64,000 bases of DNA from Cognatishimia sp. 1_MG-2023 (GCF_030548175.1 NZ_JAUORX010000008.1:35123-99122), one strand, 5' to 3'. Shown: positions 34,184-44,185, counted from the stretch's first letter. A program made the numbers and translations. Notes: generated by a model from the letters alone, not told the origin.

Positions 34184-34184
34184 T

Positions 34185-35000
34185 ATGGCCGGTTCGTTAC
34201 CTAAACGAATCGTACGTTTCGTACGTTTCACGGCTCGAATTGTACAATTCAGTTTTTTGCTTTTGGGTGCGGGAATCGCGCAGGCTGACCTATTTTCCGG
34301 CTTTTACACCAGCAAGGCTCCCCAAAATCAATCCTTGGCCGTTCCAGTCCAAACCGAAACAACAGGTGCAAGGTGTATTGCGGCTATTCTTGGTGCGCAG
34401 CAGCGCTATGGCATTCCTGACAATTTGCTGTTGTCGATTGGTATTCAGGAAGCGGGCCGCAAAGGTCCAGCGGGTTTGGCTGTGTGGCCATGGACGGTTA
34501 ACGCAAATGGTGAAGGCGCATTTTTCAAAACACGCCAAGAGGCGCAGGATTGGGTGCGGGAAAAGCAGGGGCAGGGGATCAACAGCATTGACGTTGGCTG
34601 TATGCAGGTCAATTTGCGCTGGCACGGCGATCAGTTCCCGCATCAAGACGCCGCGTTTGATCCTATGTTGAATGCCGATTATGCGGCGCGGTTTTTGCTG
34701 AGCCTGAAAAAACAAACAGGCAGCTGGCAAAAAGCGGCGGGGCGCTACCATTCGGCAACTGAGAAATATCAGAAACGCTATTTGGCTAGCTTGGCCCGAA
34801 ACCAAGGCGTGGTCGCGCGTGACTTTGCGCGCCTAAGCGCGCTTGCCGGCCAAGTTGGTGCGGTACAAGTGGTTCAAGCCGTCGTGCCAGAAGTGAAAGC
34901 ACCACCCGTTTTCTGGGGTGGAGAAGCTGGTTCTAACTATTCAATTTATTCCAACGCTCCGCTGCAACCGATCTTGCCGCAATATCGCGAGGCGTTCTGA
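34185..35000 (+). CDS. SltF-like flagellar lytic transglycosylase
   Basis: Periplasmic enzyme of 271 residues likely to open peptidoglycan for the rod. Signal peptide about 1-34; SLT/VirB1-like domain (about 55-215) with the catalytic Glu in LLSIGIQEAGR, a central SIDVGCMQVNLRWH block and AAGRYHSATEKYQKRY. The family's Gly-Leu-Met-Q-hydrophobic block is here VGCMQVN. Position inside the export-gate operon, next to a FlgJ that lacks a hydrolase domain, fits SltF of Rhodobacter sphaeroides. The start lies one base after the fliQ stop. The codons of the signal peptide contain a doubled CGTACGTTT and a 14-bp palindrome. Confidence 0.82.
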   Translation: MAGSLPKRIVRFVRFTARIVQFSFLLLGAGIAQADLFSGFYTSKAPQNQSLAVPVQTETTGARCIAAILGAQQRYGIPDNLLLSIGIQEAGRKGPAGLAVWPWTVNANGEGAFFKTRQEAQDWVREKQGQGINSIDVGCMQVNLRWHGDQFPHQDAAFDPMLNADYAARFLLSLKKQTGSWQKAAGRYHSATEKYQKRYLASLARNQGVVARDFARLSALAGQVGAVQVVQAVVPEVKAPPVFWGGEAGSNYSIYSNAPLQPILPQYREAF

Positions 35001-35006
35001 GGTATT

Positions 35007-37103
35007 ATGGCCGTAAGTGATACAGATACCCCAAAAGCCGGCGGCAATATTGCCGGTCTGATGGCAAACCGCGACGTCGCCTTTGCGCTTGGCGTTGTGA
35101 TGATTTTGGGCATGTTGTTTGTGCCGCTGCCCCCGATCCTGTTGGATTTCGGATTGGCGGCGAGCCTGTCTTTGTCTGTCTTGATCTTGATGGTGGCCTT
35201 GTGGATTCCACGGGCGCTGGATTTTAACTCTTTCCCGACGCTGTTGCTGGTTGTGACCATGTTACGGCTGTCGTTGAACGTATCGTCAACGCGGCTGATC
35301 CTTAGCGAAGGGCACAACGGAACGGCGGCGGCTGGTAAGGTTATCGAAGGGTTTTCGCGGTTCATCGTTGGTGGTGATTTTGTCATCGGGATCGTGATCT
35401 TCTCGATCCTCGTGATCATCAACTTTATCGTTATTACCAAGGGTTCGACCCGAATTGCCGAAGTCGCGGCACGGTTTAGCTTGGACGCGATGCCGGGTAA
35501 GCAGATGGCGATTGATGCCGACCTTGGCGCGGGCATGATTGACGAGCACCAAGCGCGGGCGCGGCGGACGGAGCTTGAGGAAGAGAGCTCTTTCTTCGGT
35601 GCGATGGACGGTGCGTCGAAGTTTGTGCGCGGGGACGCGGTTGCCGGCCTGATCATTACGTTGATCAACGTGGTGGGCGGTATTTTGATTGGCGTCACCA
35701 GCCGCGGCTTGTCGATTGGCGAGGCGGCGAATAACTACACGGTTCTGACCATTGGTGATGGTCTGGTGTCGCAAATCCCAGCGCTGATCGTTTCGTTAGC
35801 GGCTGGTTTGTTGGTGACAAAGAGCGGCACCAAGGGTGCAGCGAACGAAGCGGTTCTGAAGCAATTGGGCAACTTCCCACGGGCTTTGTACATGGCGTCG
35901 GCGTTGTGCTTTGCGGTTGGGTTTATGCCGGGGTTTCCGTTCCTTGTGTTTGCGGGATTGGCCGGCGCCATGGGGGCGTTGGGCTATTTCATGCAGGGCC
36001 AATTGGCGGAGCAGGAAAAAGACCGTGTTTCTGAAGAGGCGGACAAGGCAAAGGCGGGCGAAACGCCGGTTGATCCAATTCAGGAAATGCTGAAGCTGGA
36101 TGATCTGCGTTTGGATTTGGGGGCGGCGTTGGTGCCGCTAATCACCTCGGCCGATGCGGCACTGCCTGGGAAGGTGAAGAGCCTGCGCAGTCTGTTCATC
36201 AAGGATTTTGGCTATGTGATCCCGCCTGTGCGGATCAAGGATGACACAACGCTGCCGGCGATGACCTATGCGATTTCCTTGCATGGTGTTGAAACGGCGC
36301 GCGGTGAATTGCGGCCGGGGGCGATGATGATCATTGAGCCGAATGGTGCGGATGTGGATATTCCGGGTGAACGCACGCGGGAGCCGACGTTTGGATTGAA
36401 CGCGATTTGGGTGGATCAGAGCCGTGCTTCGGAAGCGGAAGCGCGGGGGATGACGGTGGTTGATCCTGAGAGCGTGGTGACGACGCATCTGACGGAAGTG
36501 ATCAAAGAACACATGCCGGAGCTGCTGACCTATGCGTCAACGCAGGAGTTGGTTGAGGGGCAGACGAAGGAATATCAGAAGCTGCTGAGCGATATTTCCA
36601 ACAACGCGCCGATGGTGTTGATGCAGCATGTGTTGCAGGCGTTGTTGTCAGAGCGGGTGTCTATTCGGAACTTGCCGAAGATTATTGAGGCGGTTGCCGA
36701 GGCGTCTGGGACAACGAAGAACGTGAAGATCATCGTTGAACATGTGCGGGCGCAGTTGAGTAAGCAGATTTGCCAAGCGCTTGTGGATGAGAACGGGTAT
36801 GTGCCAGTTGTGACGCTGGGACAGACTTGGGAAATGGAAATGCAGAACGCAATTTCGCGGAACGGTGAAGAGGTGAACTTTATTATGTCGCCGCAGCGGG
36901 TGCAGGATTTTGTGCTGGCGGTGCGTAAAGAGATTCAGCAGTTCGCGGCGAGTGATCAATGGCCGGCTTTATTGGTGGCGCCGGATACGCGGCCCTATGT
37001 GCGGTCGATCCTAGAGCGGGTTAGCCCGATGACGCAGGTGATTTCGCATAACGAAGTGCATCGTAAGGCCTCGTTGAAGACCGTGGCGACGATTGGTCCA
37101 TAA
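35007..37103 (+). CDS. flhA: Flagellar export gate protein FlhA
   Basis: Large export-gate component, 698 residues. The N-terminal half has about eight membrane helices, with the FHIPEP loop TRIAEVAARFSLDAMPGKQMAIDADL and GAMDGASKFVRGDAVAGLIIT. The C-terminal cytoplasmic half (about 330-698) binds late chaperone-substrate complexes. Length is normal. Seven bases after the transglycosylase and four before fliR. Confidence 0.98.
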   Translation: MAVSDTDTPKAGGNIAGLMANRDVAFALGVVMILGMLFVPLPPILLDFGLAASLSLSVLILMVALWIPRALDFNSFPTLLLVVTMLRLSLNVSSTRLILSEGHNGTAAAGKVIEGFSRFIVGGDFVIGIVIFSILVIINFIVITKGSTRIAEVAARFSLDAMPGKQMAIDADLGAGMIDEHQARARRTELEEESSFFGAMDGASKFVRGDAVAGLIITLINVVGGILIGVTSRGLSIGEAANNYTVLTIGDGLVSQIPALIVSLAAGLLVTKSGTKGAANEAVLKQLGNFPRALYMASALCFAVGFMPGFPFLVFAGLAGAMGALGYFMQGQLAEQEKDRVSEEADKAKAGETPVDPIQEMLKLDDLRLDLGAALVPLITSADAALPGKVKSLRSLFIKDFGYVIPPVRIKDDTTLPAMTYAISLHGVETARGELRPGAMMIIEPNGADVDIPGERTREPTFGLNAIWVDQSRASEAEARGMTVVDPESVVTTHLTEVIKEHMPELLTYASTQELVEGQTKEYQKLLSDISNNAPMVLMQHVLQALLSERVSIRNLPKIIEAVAEASGTTKNVKIIVEHVRAQLSKQICQALVDENGYVPVVTLGQTWEMEMQNAISRNGEEVNFIMSPQRVQDFVLAVRKEIQQFAASDQWPALLVAPDTRPYVRSILERVSPMTQVISHNEVHRKASLKTVATIGP

Positions 37104-37106
37104 GCG

Positions 37107-37862
37107 ATGACGCTGGACAGCTACATTGCGACGCTGATTTTCGGATACATTTTGGTCGTCGCGCGCATTGGCAGCGCGATGTTGTTCCTACCGGGGTTTG
37201 GCGAGACACAAATTCCGCTGCGGGCACGGCTGTCGTTTGCTTTGGTTCTGTGTCTTGCGCTGTATCCTGTGGTGCCCGTGGTTGACCGTCAGCCGGATAC
37301 GCCATCGGCGATGTTCTTGTTATTGCTGGCCGAGGCAACGATTGGCCTTTGGATTGGCCTGACCGCGCGAACGCTTTTGTCAGCGATGCAATTCGCGGGC
37401 TATCAGGTGGGGCAGGTGTCGGGTTTGGCGAACGCTTTTGGCCCATCGCTTGGATCGTTCGAAGGCGCGACGTTGATGGCGACGCTGCTGCTGGTCGCCA
37501 CGGTCGCCTTGTTGTTCATCACCGACACGCACCACATCATTCTGCGTGGGTTGATGGAAAGCTATACAGTCTTTCCGCCCGGCGTGATCATGGCGGGTGA
37601 TTTGGCACAGCAGATTGTGCATGCGGCCAGTCGCAGCCTTTACATTGGGGCCTCTATTGCGGCACCCTTTTTTGTGATGGGTGTGATCCTGAACCTTGGC
37701 ATGGGCCTTGCGAACCGGATGATGCCGCAGTTGCCAGTTTTCTTTGTCGCAGCCGCCATTTTGATTGGCGTAGGTTTGATCGTCCTTGCTGTGGCTGCAC
37801 CCTCTATGATCGAGTTTTTCTTGGCTGAACTTGTTACGTGGTTCGGCACCTTTAGGTTCTGA
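37107..37862 (+). CDS. fliR: Flagellar export gate protein FliR
   Basis: 251 residues, six predicted membrane helices. Pattern ARIGSAMLFLPGFGETQIPLRARL near the N-terminus and GYQVGQVSGLANAFGPSLGSFEGATLM in the middle are typical. Lies between flhA (three-base gap) and flhB (three-base gap), the common order. Confidence 0.96.
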   Translation: MTLDSYIATLIFGYILVVARIGSAMLFLPGFGETQIPLRARLSFALVLCLALYPVVPVVDRQPDTPSAMFLLLLAEATIGLWIGLTARTLLSAMQFAGYQVGQVSGLANAFGPSLGSFEGATLMATLLLVATVALLFITDTHHIILRGLMESYTVFPPGVIMAGDLAQQIVHAASRSLYIGASIAAPFFVMGVILNLGMGLANRMMPQLPVFFVAAAILIGVGLIVLAVAAPSMIEFFLAELVTWFGTFRF

Positions 37863-37865
37863 CGC

Positions 37866-38990
37866 ATGTCTGACGAAGACCAAAGTAGTAAGACCCAGGA
37901 GCCCACCGAGAAAAAGCTCCGTGACGCGCGCAAGAAAGGCGACGTGCCCAATTCGCGTGAGACCGGCAACATGATGGTTGTCGTTTCGATGATCGGGATT
38001 GTGACCTTTGGCCTGCAATGGCAAGCACCGGCTTTGGTTGATGCATTGGCGACATTGGTCGACAACGCGGGCCGTATTCATGTGGGTGTTGAACGCCCCG
38101 GCGTGGCGACCTTGGGCACAGTGTTCTGGGAGTTCATCGCACGGGTGACAGCCGCCTTGGTGCCGATCTTTGGCCTGTTGATTGCCGGCGCGTTGTTTGG
38201 GGTGTTGATCCAAGGCGAAACAGTGTTTGCGCTGGATCGGATAAAACCTAAATTATCTAAGATTTCGGTGAAAGAGGGTCTAAAACGCCAGTTTTCGGCC
38301 AACACTTTGGTCGAGTTTGTGAAGAACTTGATTAAGGTTTTGGTTGTTGGTGGCTTGGCGCTGTGGGTGACGAATACTGCGGTGCGTGGGATTTGGGCTT
38401 CGCCCGGATTTATCCCAGAACATCTGCCCGGATATATGGCGGATGCTACGCGTAAGCTGCTGATCGCTGCTGCGATGTTTCTTGTGCCCGTGGCAATCGT
38501 GGACATCCTTTGGCGGCGCTTTGATTGGCGACGTAAGCAGATGATGTCGATGAAAGAGATCAAGGACGAAATGAAAGAGTCCGAAGGTGATCCGATGATC
38601 AAAGGCAAGCGGGCACAATTGCGGCGTCAGCGGGCCCAGCAACGGATTGCGGCAGCGGTGCCGACCGCAAGCGTGATTTTGACCAACCCGACACATTTTG
38701 CGGTGGCCTTGAAATATGAACAGGGTGTCGATGTGGCGCCGGTTTGCGTGGCGAAGGGTACGGATTTGATGGCGCGGCAAATTCGAATTCTGGCGGCAGA
38801 ACACGAAGTGCCGGTTGTTGAGAACAAGCCACTGGCACGATCGTTGTATGATGTGGTTGAAGTCGACAGCCCAGTACCTGTTGAACATTGGGAAGTTGTT
38901 GCCGAAATCATTAGCTTTGTCATGGCCTTGCAACGCGATCCAAAACGTAAACCGCCTGTGGGATCGAGTTTGCGGACTGATATTGACTAG
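37866..38990 (+). CDS. flhB: Flagellar export switch protein FlhB
   Basis: 374 residues. Four membrane helices in the first 210 residues after the conserved KTQEPTEKKLRDARKKGDVPNSRE start, then the cytoplasmic domain with the self-cleavage motif NPTH (residues 274-277, VILTNPTHFAVALKYEQG), where FliK acts to switch from hook to filament export. Length and motif are intact. Last gene of the flagellar operon. Confidence 0.98.
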   Translation: MSDEDQSSKTQEPTEKKLRDARKKGDVPNSRETGNMMVVVSMIGIVTFGLQWQAPALVDALATLVDNAGRIHVGVERPGVATLGTVFWEFIARVTAALVPIFGLLIAGALFGVLIQGETVFALDRIKPKLSKISVKEGLKRQFSANTLVEFVKNLIKVLVVGGLALWVTNTAVRGIWASPGFIPEHLPGYMADATRKLLIAAAMFLVPVAIVDILWRRFDWRRKQMMSMKEIKDEMKESEGDPMIKGKRAQLRRQRAQQRIAAAVPTASVILTNPTHFAVALKYEQGVDVAPVCVAKGTDLMARQIRILAAEHEVPVVENKPLARSLYDVVEVDSPVPVEHWEVVAEIISFVMALQRDPKRKPPVGSSLRTDID

Positions 38991-39131
38991 CATTGTTTGG
39001 CGAGTGAATTAGGTATTAAATTCACATAATCATCATTATATGCGTAGCGTCGCCGAAGTTGTGTATGGCGCATTGCGGACAAGCCGCATAAGTTGGAGCT
39101 GTCTTTAGTATCGCCCTTTTGGGATCCATCA

Positions 39132-40910
39132 ATGCGTCATTCTTTCCTTATTAAGCTGGCATTTGCCATCTGCCTTTTGGCGACCCAATCTATTGGGGAC
39201 GTACAGTTTAAGGTTCAGTCTCCGGAGGCTTCGTTGAAAGGTGCGCTGATGGCGAATTCGCAATTGGCGTCGGCCGAACAAGTAGCGGCCATTCCTGCAC
39301 AGGATTTGATTGCGACGGCGCGGGCTGAGTATAGCCGATTGTTGGCGGCCTTGTACGAACGTGGTTATTTTGGTGCGGTGATCTCGATCCGCTTGGATGG
39401 GGTCGAGGCGGCCTCTATTTCACCGTTTGCGAAAGTTCGGTCTGTGAAGAACGTCGATATTCGCATTGAGTCTGGTGAGCCGTTCAAACTGGGCCGTGCG
39501 GTGATTGCGCCGTTGGCACCGGGGACGGCCCCGGTAGAGGGATTTGCCACCGGACAAGTTGCGACGACGCCATTGTTGCGACGGGCTGTGGCGCAGGGCA
39601 TTGAGGATTGGCGCGCACAGGGGTTTGCGAAAGCTGAAGTGGCTGGGCAAACTGTGACGGCCAATAATCGCCAAGCTGTATTGAACGCGGATATTCGATT
39701 GACGCCGGGGCAAGTGGCGCGGTTTGGGGAATTGAAGCCAACTGGGTTGGAACGGATGCGGCCCGCACGCGTGCGGGCCATTGCTGGCCTACCCAAAGAT
39801 GAGCGGTTTCACCCCGATACGACCGAGCGTGTGGCAGAACGATTGCGCGATACTGGGGCGTTTTCGTCTGTGTCCCTGAGAGAGGGTGTGTTGTCTGCGG
39901 ATGGCGTTTTGGATGTGGACGCGGAGTTTGTGGAAGCGCCATTGCGGCGGTTTGGATTTGGGGCTGAGCTTGCGTCAACAGAAGGGCTAACACTGAGCGG
40001 GTTTTGGTTGCATCGCAACGTGTTTGGCGGTGCTGAACGATTGCGGTTTGATGCCGAGATTAGCGGGATCGGGGGCGATAGTGGCGGTGCGGACTATGTG
40101 GCCGGTGTGCAGTTTTCACGGCCGGCGACGTTTACGGCGGATACGACGCTGGGTCTGGGGTTGCAGTTGGAAAGCTTGGATGAGCCGAGTTTTCAGCAGG
40201 ACAGTATTGATGTCACGGCGACCCTAACGCATCGCTTTTCTAAGCAAGTGACGGGGTCTGTCGGCGTTGAGATTGACCGGTCAAAAATCACGGATTCCTT
40301 ATCAACTCGGCGGGTGACGTTGATTTCATTTCCAACCGAAATCACGTGGGATACGCGGGATGTGGCGCTGGATGCGCGCAAGGGTTGGTATTTGAGTGCG
40401 GGTGTGCAGCCATTTGTGATTGCATCAAGCAGTGGTGGCGCGCGGGCGACGTTGGATGCGCGGAGTTATGTCTCGCTTGGGGCGTCGGGAAAGACACGGT
40501 TGGCGGGACGGTTGCAGTTTGGCACGATTGAGGGGGGCGATGTTACCTCCCTTCCCCCGGATTGGTTGTTCTTTTCGGGTGGGTCCTCCACGGTGCGCGG
40601 GCTGAGCTACCAGTCACTGGGCGCGACGCAGGCGGGTGTTCAAACGGGGGGGCGCAGCTTTGCTGGGGTTTCGTTGGAAGTGCGCCGGGATATTACGGAT
40701 AAATGGGGTGCGGCGGTGTTTACGGATGCGGGCTATGTCGCAACGGATTCCTTTTTGGCGGGTGCCGGTGATTGGCACGCAGGTATCGGGATTGGGGCGC
40801 GGTATAAGACCCCGATTGGGGCTATTCGCGTGGATGTGGCAACGCCGATCCGGCGGGCTGGGTCTGGCGGGAATGTTGCCTTGTACATCGGGATTGGACA
40901 GTCGTTTTGA
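39132..40910 (+). CDS. tamA: TamA-like outer-membrane assembly protein (Omp85 family)
   Basis: 592 residues from ATG 39132, which gives a clean signal peptide (MRHSFLIKLAFAICLLATQ); an earlier TTG at 39093 is less likely. POTRA-type repeats (about 25-260, for example FGELKPTGLERMRPARVRAIAGLPKDERF) are followed by a 16-strand beta-barrel with Omp85 signatures (FGFGAELASTEGL, FFSGGSSTVRGLSYQSLG, RYKTPIGAIRVDVATP). Works with TamB in lipid or protein export to the outer membrane. Overlaps tamB (TGATG). Not flagellar; 140 bases separate it from flhB. Confidence 0.9.
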   Translation: MRHSFLIKLAFAICLLATQSIGDVQFKVQSPEASLKGALMANSQLASAEQVAAIPAQDLIATARAEYSRLLAALYERGYFGAVISIRLDGVEAASISPFAKVRSVKNVDIRIESGEPFKLGRAVIAPLAPGTAPVEGFATGQVATTPLLRRAVAQGIEDWRAQGFAKAEVAGQTVTANNRQAVLNADIRLTPGQVARFGELKPTGLERMRPARVRAIAGLPKDERFHPDTTERVAERLRDTGAFSSVSLREGVLSADGVLDVDAEFVEAPLRRFGFGAELASTEGLTLSGFWLHRNVFGGAERLRFDAEISGIGGDSGGADYVAGVQFSRPATFTADTTLGLGLQLESLDEPSFQQDSIDVTATLTHRFSKQVTGSVGVEIDRSKITDSLSTRRVTLISFPTEITWDTRDVALDARKGWYLSAGVQPFVIASSSGGARATLDARSYVSLGASGKTRLAGRLQFGTIEGGDVTSLPPDWLFFSGGSSTVRGLSYQSLGATQAGVQTGGRSFAGVSLEVRRDITDKWGAAVFTDAGYVATDSFLAGAGDWHAGIGIGARYKTPIGAIRVDVATPIRRAGSGGNVALYIGIGQSF

Positions 40911-43900
40911 TGCGGGTTTTGGTCATAGGTTTGATCTGCCTTGGGGGTAGCGTGGTTTGGGGGCAAGAGCCGGCCGAAGAGCGGTCTCGGCTGGTGTTGT
41001 TGCTTGAGGATACGCTTTCAGATGGCAACGCGCGCGAGGTGCGGATTGAAGGCTTTCAGGGCGCTTTGAATTCGACTGCCAGCCTGACAAAACTGACGAT
41101 TGCTGATGCTGATGGGATTTGGTTGACGATCACGGATGCAGAGCTGGTTTGGACGCGATCTGCCCTGCTGCGCGGTGCGTTGGAAATTGACAGCCTGAAG
41201 GCCAAGCGGGTTGAGCTGACGCGTTTGCCAGTGAGTGACGCGGCTGCCGTTTCGCCAGAAGCCACGCCGTTTGCTTTGCCAGAATTGCCGGTTTCTGTGC
41301 GGTTGGGTGCGCTGGAGCTTGAGGAGTTAGCGCTTGGCGTGGATGTCATGGGTTTGGCGCTATTGGCAACGGCGTCTGGTAACGCCGACCTTGCCGAAGG
41401 AAACGGCAGCGCGGCTTTTGAAATTACGCGATTGGATGGCCCCGAGGGGCAATTCACTTTGGCGGCTGCCTATGACAATGCCACGCAAGATCTGGACCTG
41501 TCCTTGAAGATCAAAGAGGATGCTAAGGGTGTTTTGGCGACCTTGGCAAATCTTCCCGGAGCACCAGCGTTAGAATTTGTGGCCGAGGGTGCGGGTCCGC
41601 TGGATGCTTTGACGGTTGATTTGGACCTGTCAACAGATGGCGTTTCGCGGATGGCGGGTGAGATCGTTTCAACGCGGGTTGAAAGCGGTGATCAACGGAT
41701 TTCTGCGCGGGTTTCGGGCGATTTGAGCGCGCTGTTTTTGCCGGAATATCAGGAGTTCTTTGGGCCTAAAGTTTCGTTCGAAGGTGATGTTGTGAACATC
41801 GCGACGGGCGGAGTGTCGGTTGAGTATTTCGCCGTTACGACGGCAGCGATGGCTTTGACTGGTGCTGCGGAACTGAATGCAGATGGGCAGCCGAAAAGCT
41901 TTTCTTTGCGCGGTGGATTGGGTCGGGCTGACCAAGGATTGATCCGGCTACCTTTGTCCGGATCGCCGGTTGATGTTGGGGCGGCCAAGGTCGATCTGCG
42001 GTTTGATGCGGCCCAAGGTGCGGCGTGGGATGGTCAGTTTTCATTTCGTGACTTACGTACAGCGCAGGCGAATGTCGCGACCGGAACCTTGGCGTTTGAT
42101 GGTACAATTGATCCGGTCGATGCCTCATCCGTTAAGGCCTCTGTTGCGGCGCAGTTGGCGGGGTTAGCGTTACAGGATAATGCACTTCAGGCTGCAATAG
42201 GGTCGAATGCAGAGTTGCGCTTGTTGGCTGATTGGCAACGTGGTGATCCGCTGAAATTGCAGAATATTCGGTTTTCTGGCGATACCGCATCCTTTACCGG
42301 CGATGCGCGGATCACTGCGGCGGATAGCAAGGTTTCAGTCGGGCTGGAGGTTGATGGTTTATTGCCTGACCTAACGCCATTTTCGGATGTTGCTGGACAG
42401 CGTTTATCTGGTGCTCTGACGGCGCAGCTGGCGGGTGATGTTGAGCTATTGTCAGGTGGGTTTGACGTGACCCTGACGGCCGAGGGGCAAGACCTGAGTT
42501 TAGCGCAGCCAATTGCGGATCAGCTTCTGGCCGGCAAGAGCACGTTGCAGGCAGATGTTGTGCGTGACGAAAACGGATTGGAATTGCGAAGTTTAGCTGT
42601 TGATAGCCGCGAGCTGTCTGCACAGGCGAAGGGTGTTTTATCCTCGGGCCCGAGCCGATTGAATGTGACATCGGAATTGCGGCGTGCAGCTGTGATCAGT
42701 GAGGCCCTGCCCGGCGGTGTTTCGTTGACGGCGGCCTTGTCGCGCGCTGCAGAGGATATGCCGTGGAATGTAAGCGCCGAGGCGCAGGGTATTAGCGGAT
42801 TGCGAGCGGATGTTTCGGGGCGCATTGGGCTGCCGAACCAAGCGGTCGCTTTGTCAGCGGTTGGATCGTTGCCTCTTGCGTTATCTGATCCAATTGTGGC
42901 GCCGCGGTCTGTGCGCGGGGTTGCGAATTTTGATTTGAATGTGTCCGGGGCCCCTACCCTTGCGTCGACTTCAGGGACATTTACGGGCCGAGGTCTACGG
43001 TTGTTTGATCCGTCTTTGGGTGTGAGCATTGATGATGTTTCGGTAGATGGCCGTATTGATGGCGCGCGGGTGCAAGTGTCTGTGGATGGCACGCCGCAAG
43101 GCGGCGGTACGCTGTCGGTGAACGGATCGGTTGATGTGTCACGACCGGCCTTGCCGGGGTCATTTGACATCGCTTTGGCGGGTTTGCGGTATCAAGATGC
43201 AGATGCGTTTGAGACCGAGGTTGATCGCGGGTCGTTGCGATTGTCTGGCGAGTTGGCACAAAATAGCCAATTGTCTGGGCAATTGATCTTGGGCCAAACC
43301 GATATTTTCCTTGAGGGGATCGCGTTTGGATCAGCCGAACCGATCCCGGAGATCAGGCATATTGGTGAAACAACGGCGCAGCGGGCGACGCGGCGCAAGG
43401 CGGGCTTGTTGAAAAGCAAAGGGTCTGGGGCGGGGCCGCGGATTGGGTTGGATTTGGATATTCAATCGCCCTCTCGAATCTTCATCCGAGGACGTGGATT
43501 AGATGCGGAATTGGGTGGCGGTATTCGTATTGGCGGCACCAGTCAGGATGTTGTGGCCTCTGGTCAGTTTGATCTGATCCGGGGGCGGTTCATCTTGCAG
43601 GGTCAGCGGTTTGATTTGTCAGAAGCGTCGATCTTTTTGCGGGGTAGCTTTGACCCTTATGTGCGGTTGGTGTCGTCAACGACCGTTGAGGACACGGTTA
43701 TTTCGGTGGTGCTAGAGGGGTTGGTGTCAGAGCCGGAACTGCGGTTTGAATCGGTGCCTAGCCTGCCCGAAGATGAAATTTTGGCGCGGTTGTTGTTTGG
43801 GCGGGCCTCGACCAGCCTGTCGCCGGTACAGGCGTTACAATTGGTCGATACGATCTCTGGTCTTGCAGGAGGGAAGACTCTGACGAGCGTGTTGCGCAAG

Positions 43901-44128
43901 TCTTTAGGTGTAGATGATTTTGACCTGACAACGGATGAGACCGGTGAGACACAGTTGCGCGTTGGTCGTTACATTTCTGAGAATGTGTATTCGGATGTGG
44001 AAATCGGGTCTGGTGGCGAAGTCGAGCTGCAGCTGAACTTGGATTTGACACCCGGCTTGACCGCGCGTGGTAGCGTGTCGTCAGAAGGTGATAGCAGTAT
44101 TGGGATATTCTTAGAGCGTGATTACTAA
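40910..44128 (+). CDS. tamB: TamB-like translocation/assembly protein
   Basis: 1072 residues with an N-terminal signal-anchor (about 1-20), a very long beta-rich middle of repeating short strands, as in bridge-like lipid carriers of the AsmA/TamB group, and the C-terminal TamB domain (about 760-1072; LDIQSPSRIFIRGRGLDAELGG, LLFGRASTSLSPVQALQLVDTISGL, VGRYISENVYSDVEIG). It spans the periplasm and docks on TamA. Start at ATG 40910 overlaps the tamA stop. A strong terminator follows. Confidence 0.92.
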   Translation: MRVLVIGLICLGGSVVWGQEPAEERSRLVLLLEDTLSDGNAREVRIEGFQGALNSTASLTKLTIADADGIWLTITDAELVWTRSALLRGALEIDSLKAKRVELTRLPVSDAAAVSPEATPFALPELPVSVRLGALELEELALGVDVMGLALLATASGNADLAEGNGSAAFEITRLDGPEGQFTLAAAYDNATQDLDLSLKIKEDAKGVLATLANLPGAPALEFVAEGAGPLDALTVDLDLSTDGVSRMAGEIVSTRVESGDQRISARVSGDLSALFLPEYQEFFGPKVSFEGDVVNIATGGVSVEYFAVTTAAMALTGAAELNADGQPKSFSLRGGLGRADQGLIRLPLSGSPVDVGAAKVDLRFDAAQGAAWDGQFSFRDLRTAQANVATGTLAFDGTIDPVDASSVKASVAAQLAGLALQDNALQAAIGSNAELRLLADWQRGDPLKLQNIRFSGDTASFTGDARITAADSKVSVGLEVDGLLPDLTPFSDVAGQRLSGALTAQLAGDVELLSGGFDVTLTAEGQDLSLAQPIADQLLAGKSTLQADVVRDENGLELRSLAVDSRELSAQAKGVLSSGPSRLNVTSELRRAAVISEALPGGVSLTAALSRAAEDMPWNVSAEAQGISGLRADVSGRIGLPNQAVALSAVGSLPLALSDPIVAPRSVRGVANFDLNVSGAPTLASTSGTFTGRGLRLFDPSLGVSIDDVSVDGRIDGARVQVSVDGTPQGGGTLSVNGSVDVSRPALPGSFDIALAGLRYQDADAFETEVDRGSLRLSGELAQNSQLSGQLILGQTDIFLEGIAFGSAEPIPEIRHIGETTAQRATRRKAGLLKSKGSGAGPRIGLDLDIQSPSRIFIRGRGLDAELGGGIRIGGTSQDVVASGQFDLIRGRFILQGQRFDLSEASIFLRGSFDPYVRLVSSTTVEDTVISVVLEGLVSEPELRFESVPSLPEDEILARLLFGRASTSLSPVQALQLVDTISGLAGGKTLTSVLRKSLGVDDFDLTTDETGETQLRVGRYISENVYSDVEIGSGGEVELQLNLDLTPGLTARGSVSSEGDSSIGIFLERDY

Positions 44129-44144
44129 GCGCTCTTGTGGAGTT

Positions 44145-44185
44145 AAAATAGGGCCGACTCTCTGTTGAGATGTCGGCCCTATTTT
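44145..44185. terminator. Bidirectional terminator between tamB and the DUF2783 gene
   Basis: AAAATAGGGCCGAC (44145-44158) pairs perfectly with GTCGGCCCTATTTT (44172-44185), followed by TT on the plus strand and by A/T on the other. It ends directly at the stop codon of the convergent DUF2783 gene. Confidence 0.88.

Noticed and set aside
34946..38993. Several long minus-strand frames opposite flhA, fliR and flhB
   Set aside because: His/Arg/Gln-rich antisense frames without family features or ribosome sites.
42520..43170. Long minus-strand frame inside tamB
   Set aside because: Antisense shadow of a well supported gene, with no recognisable domain.
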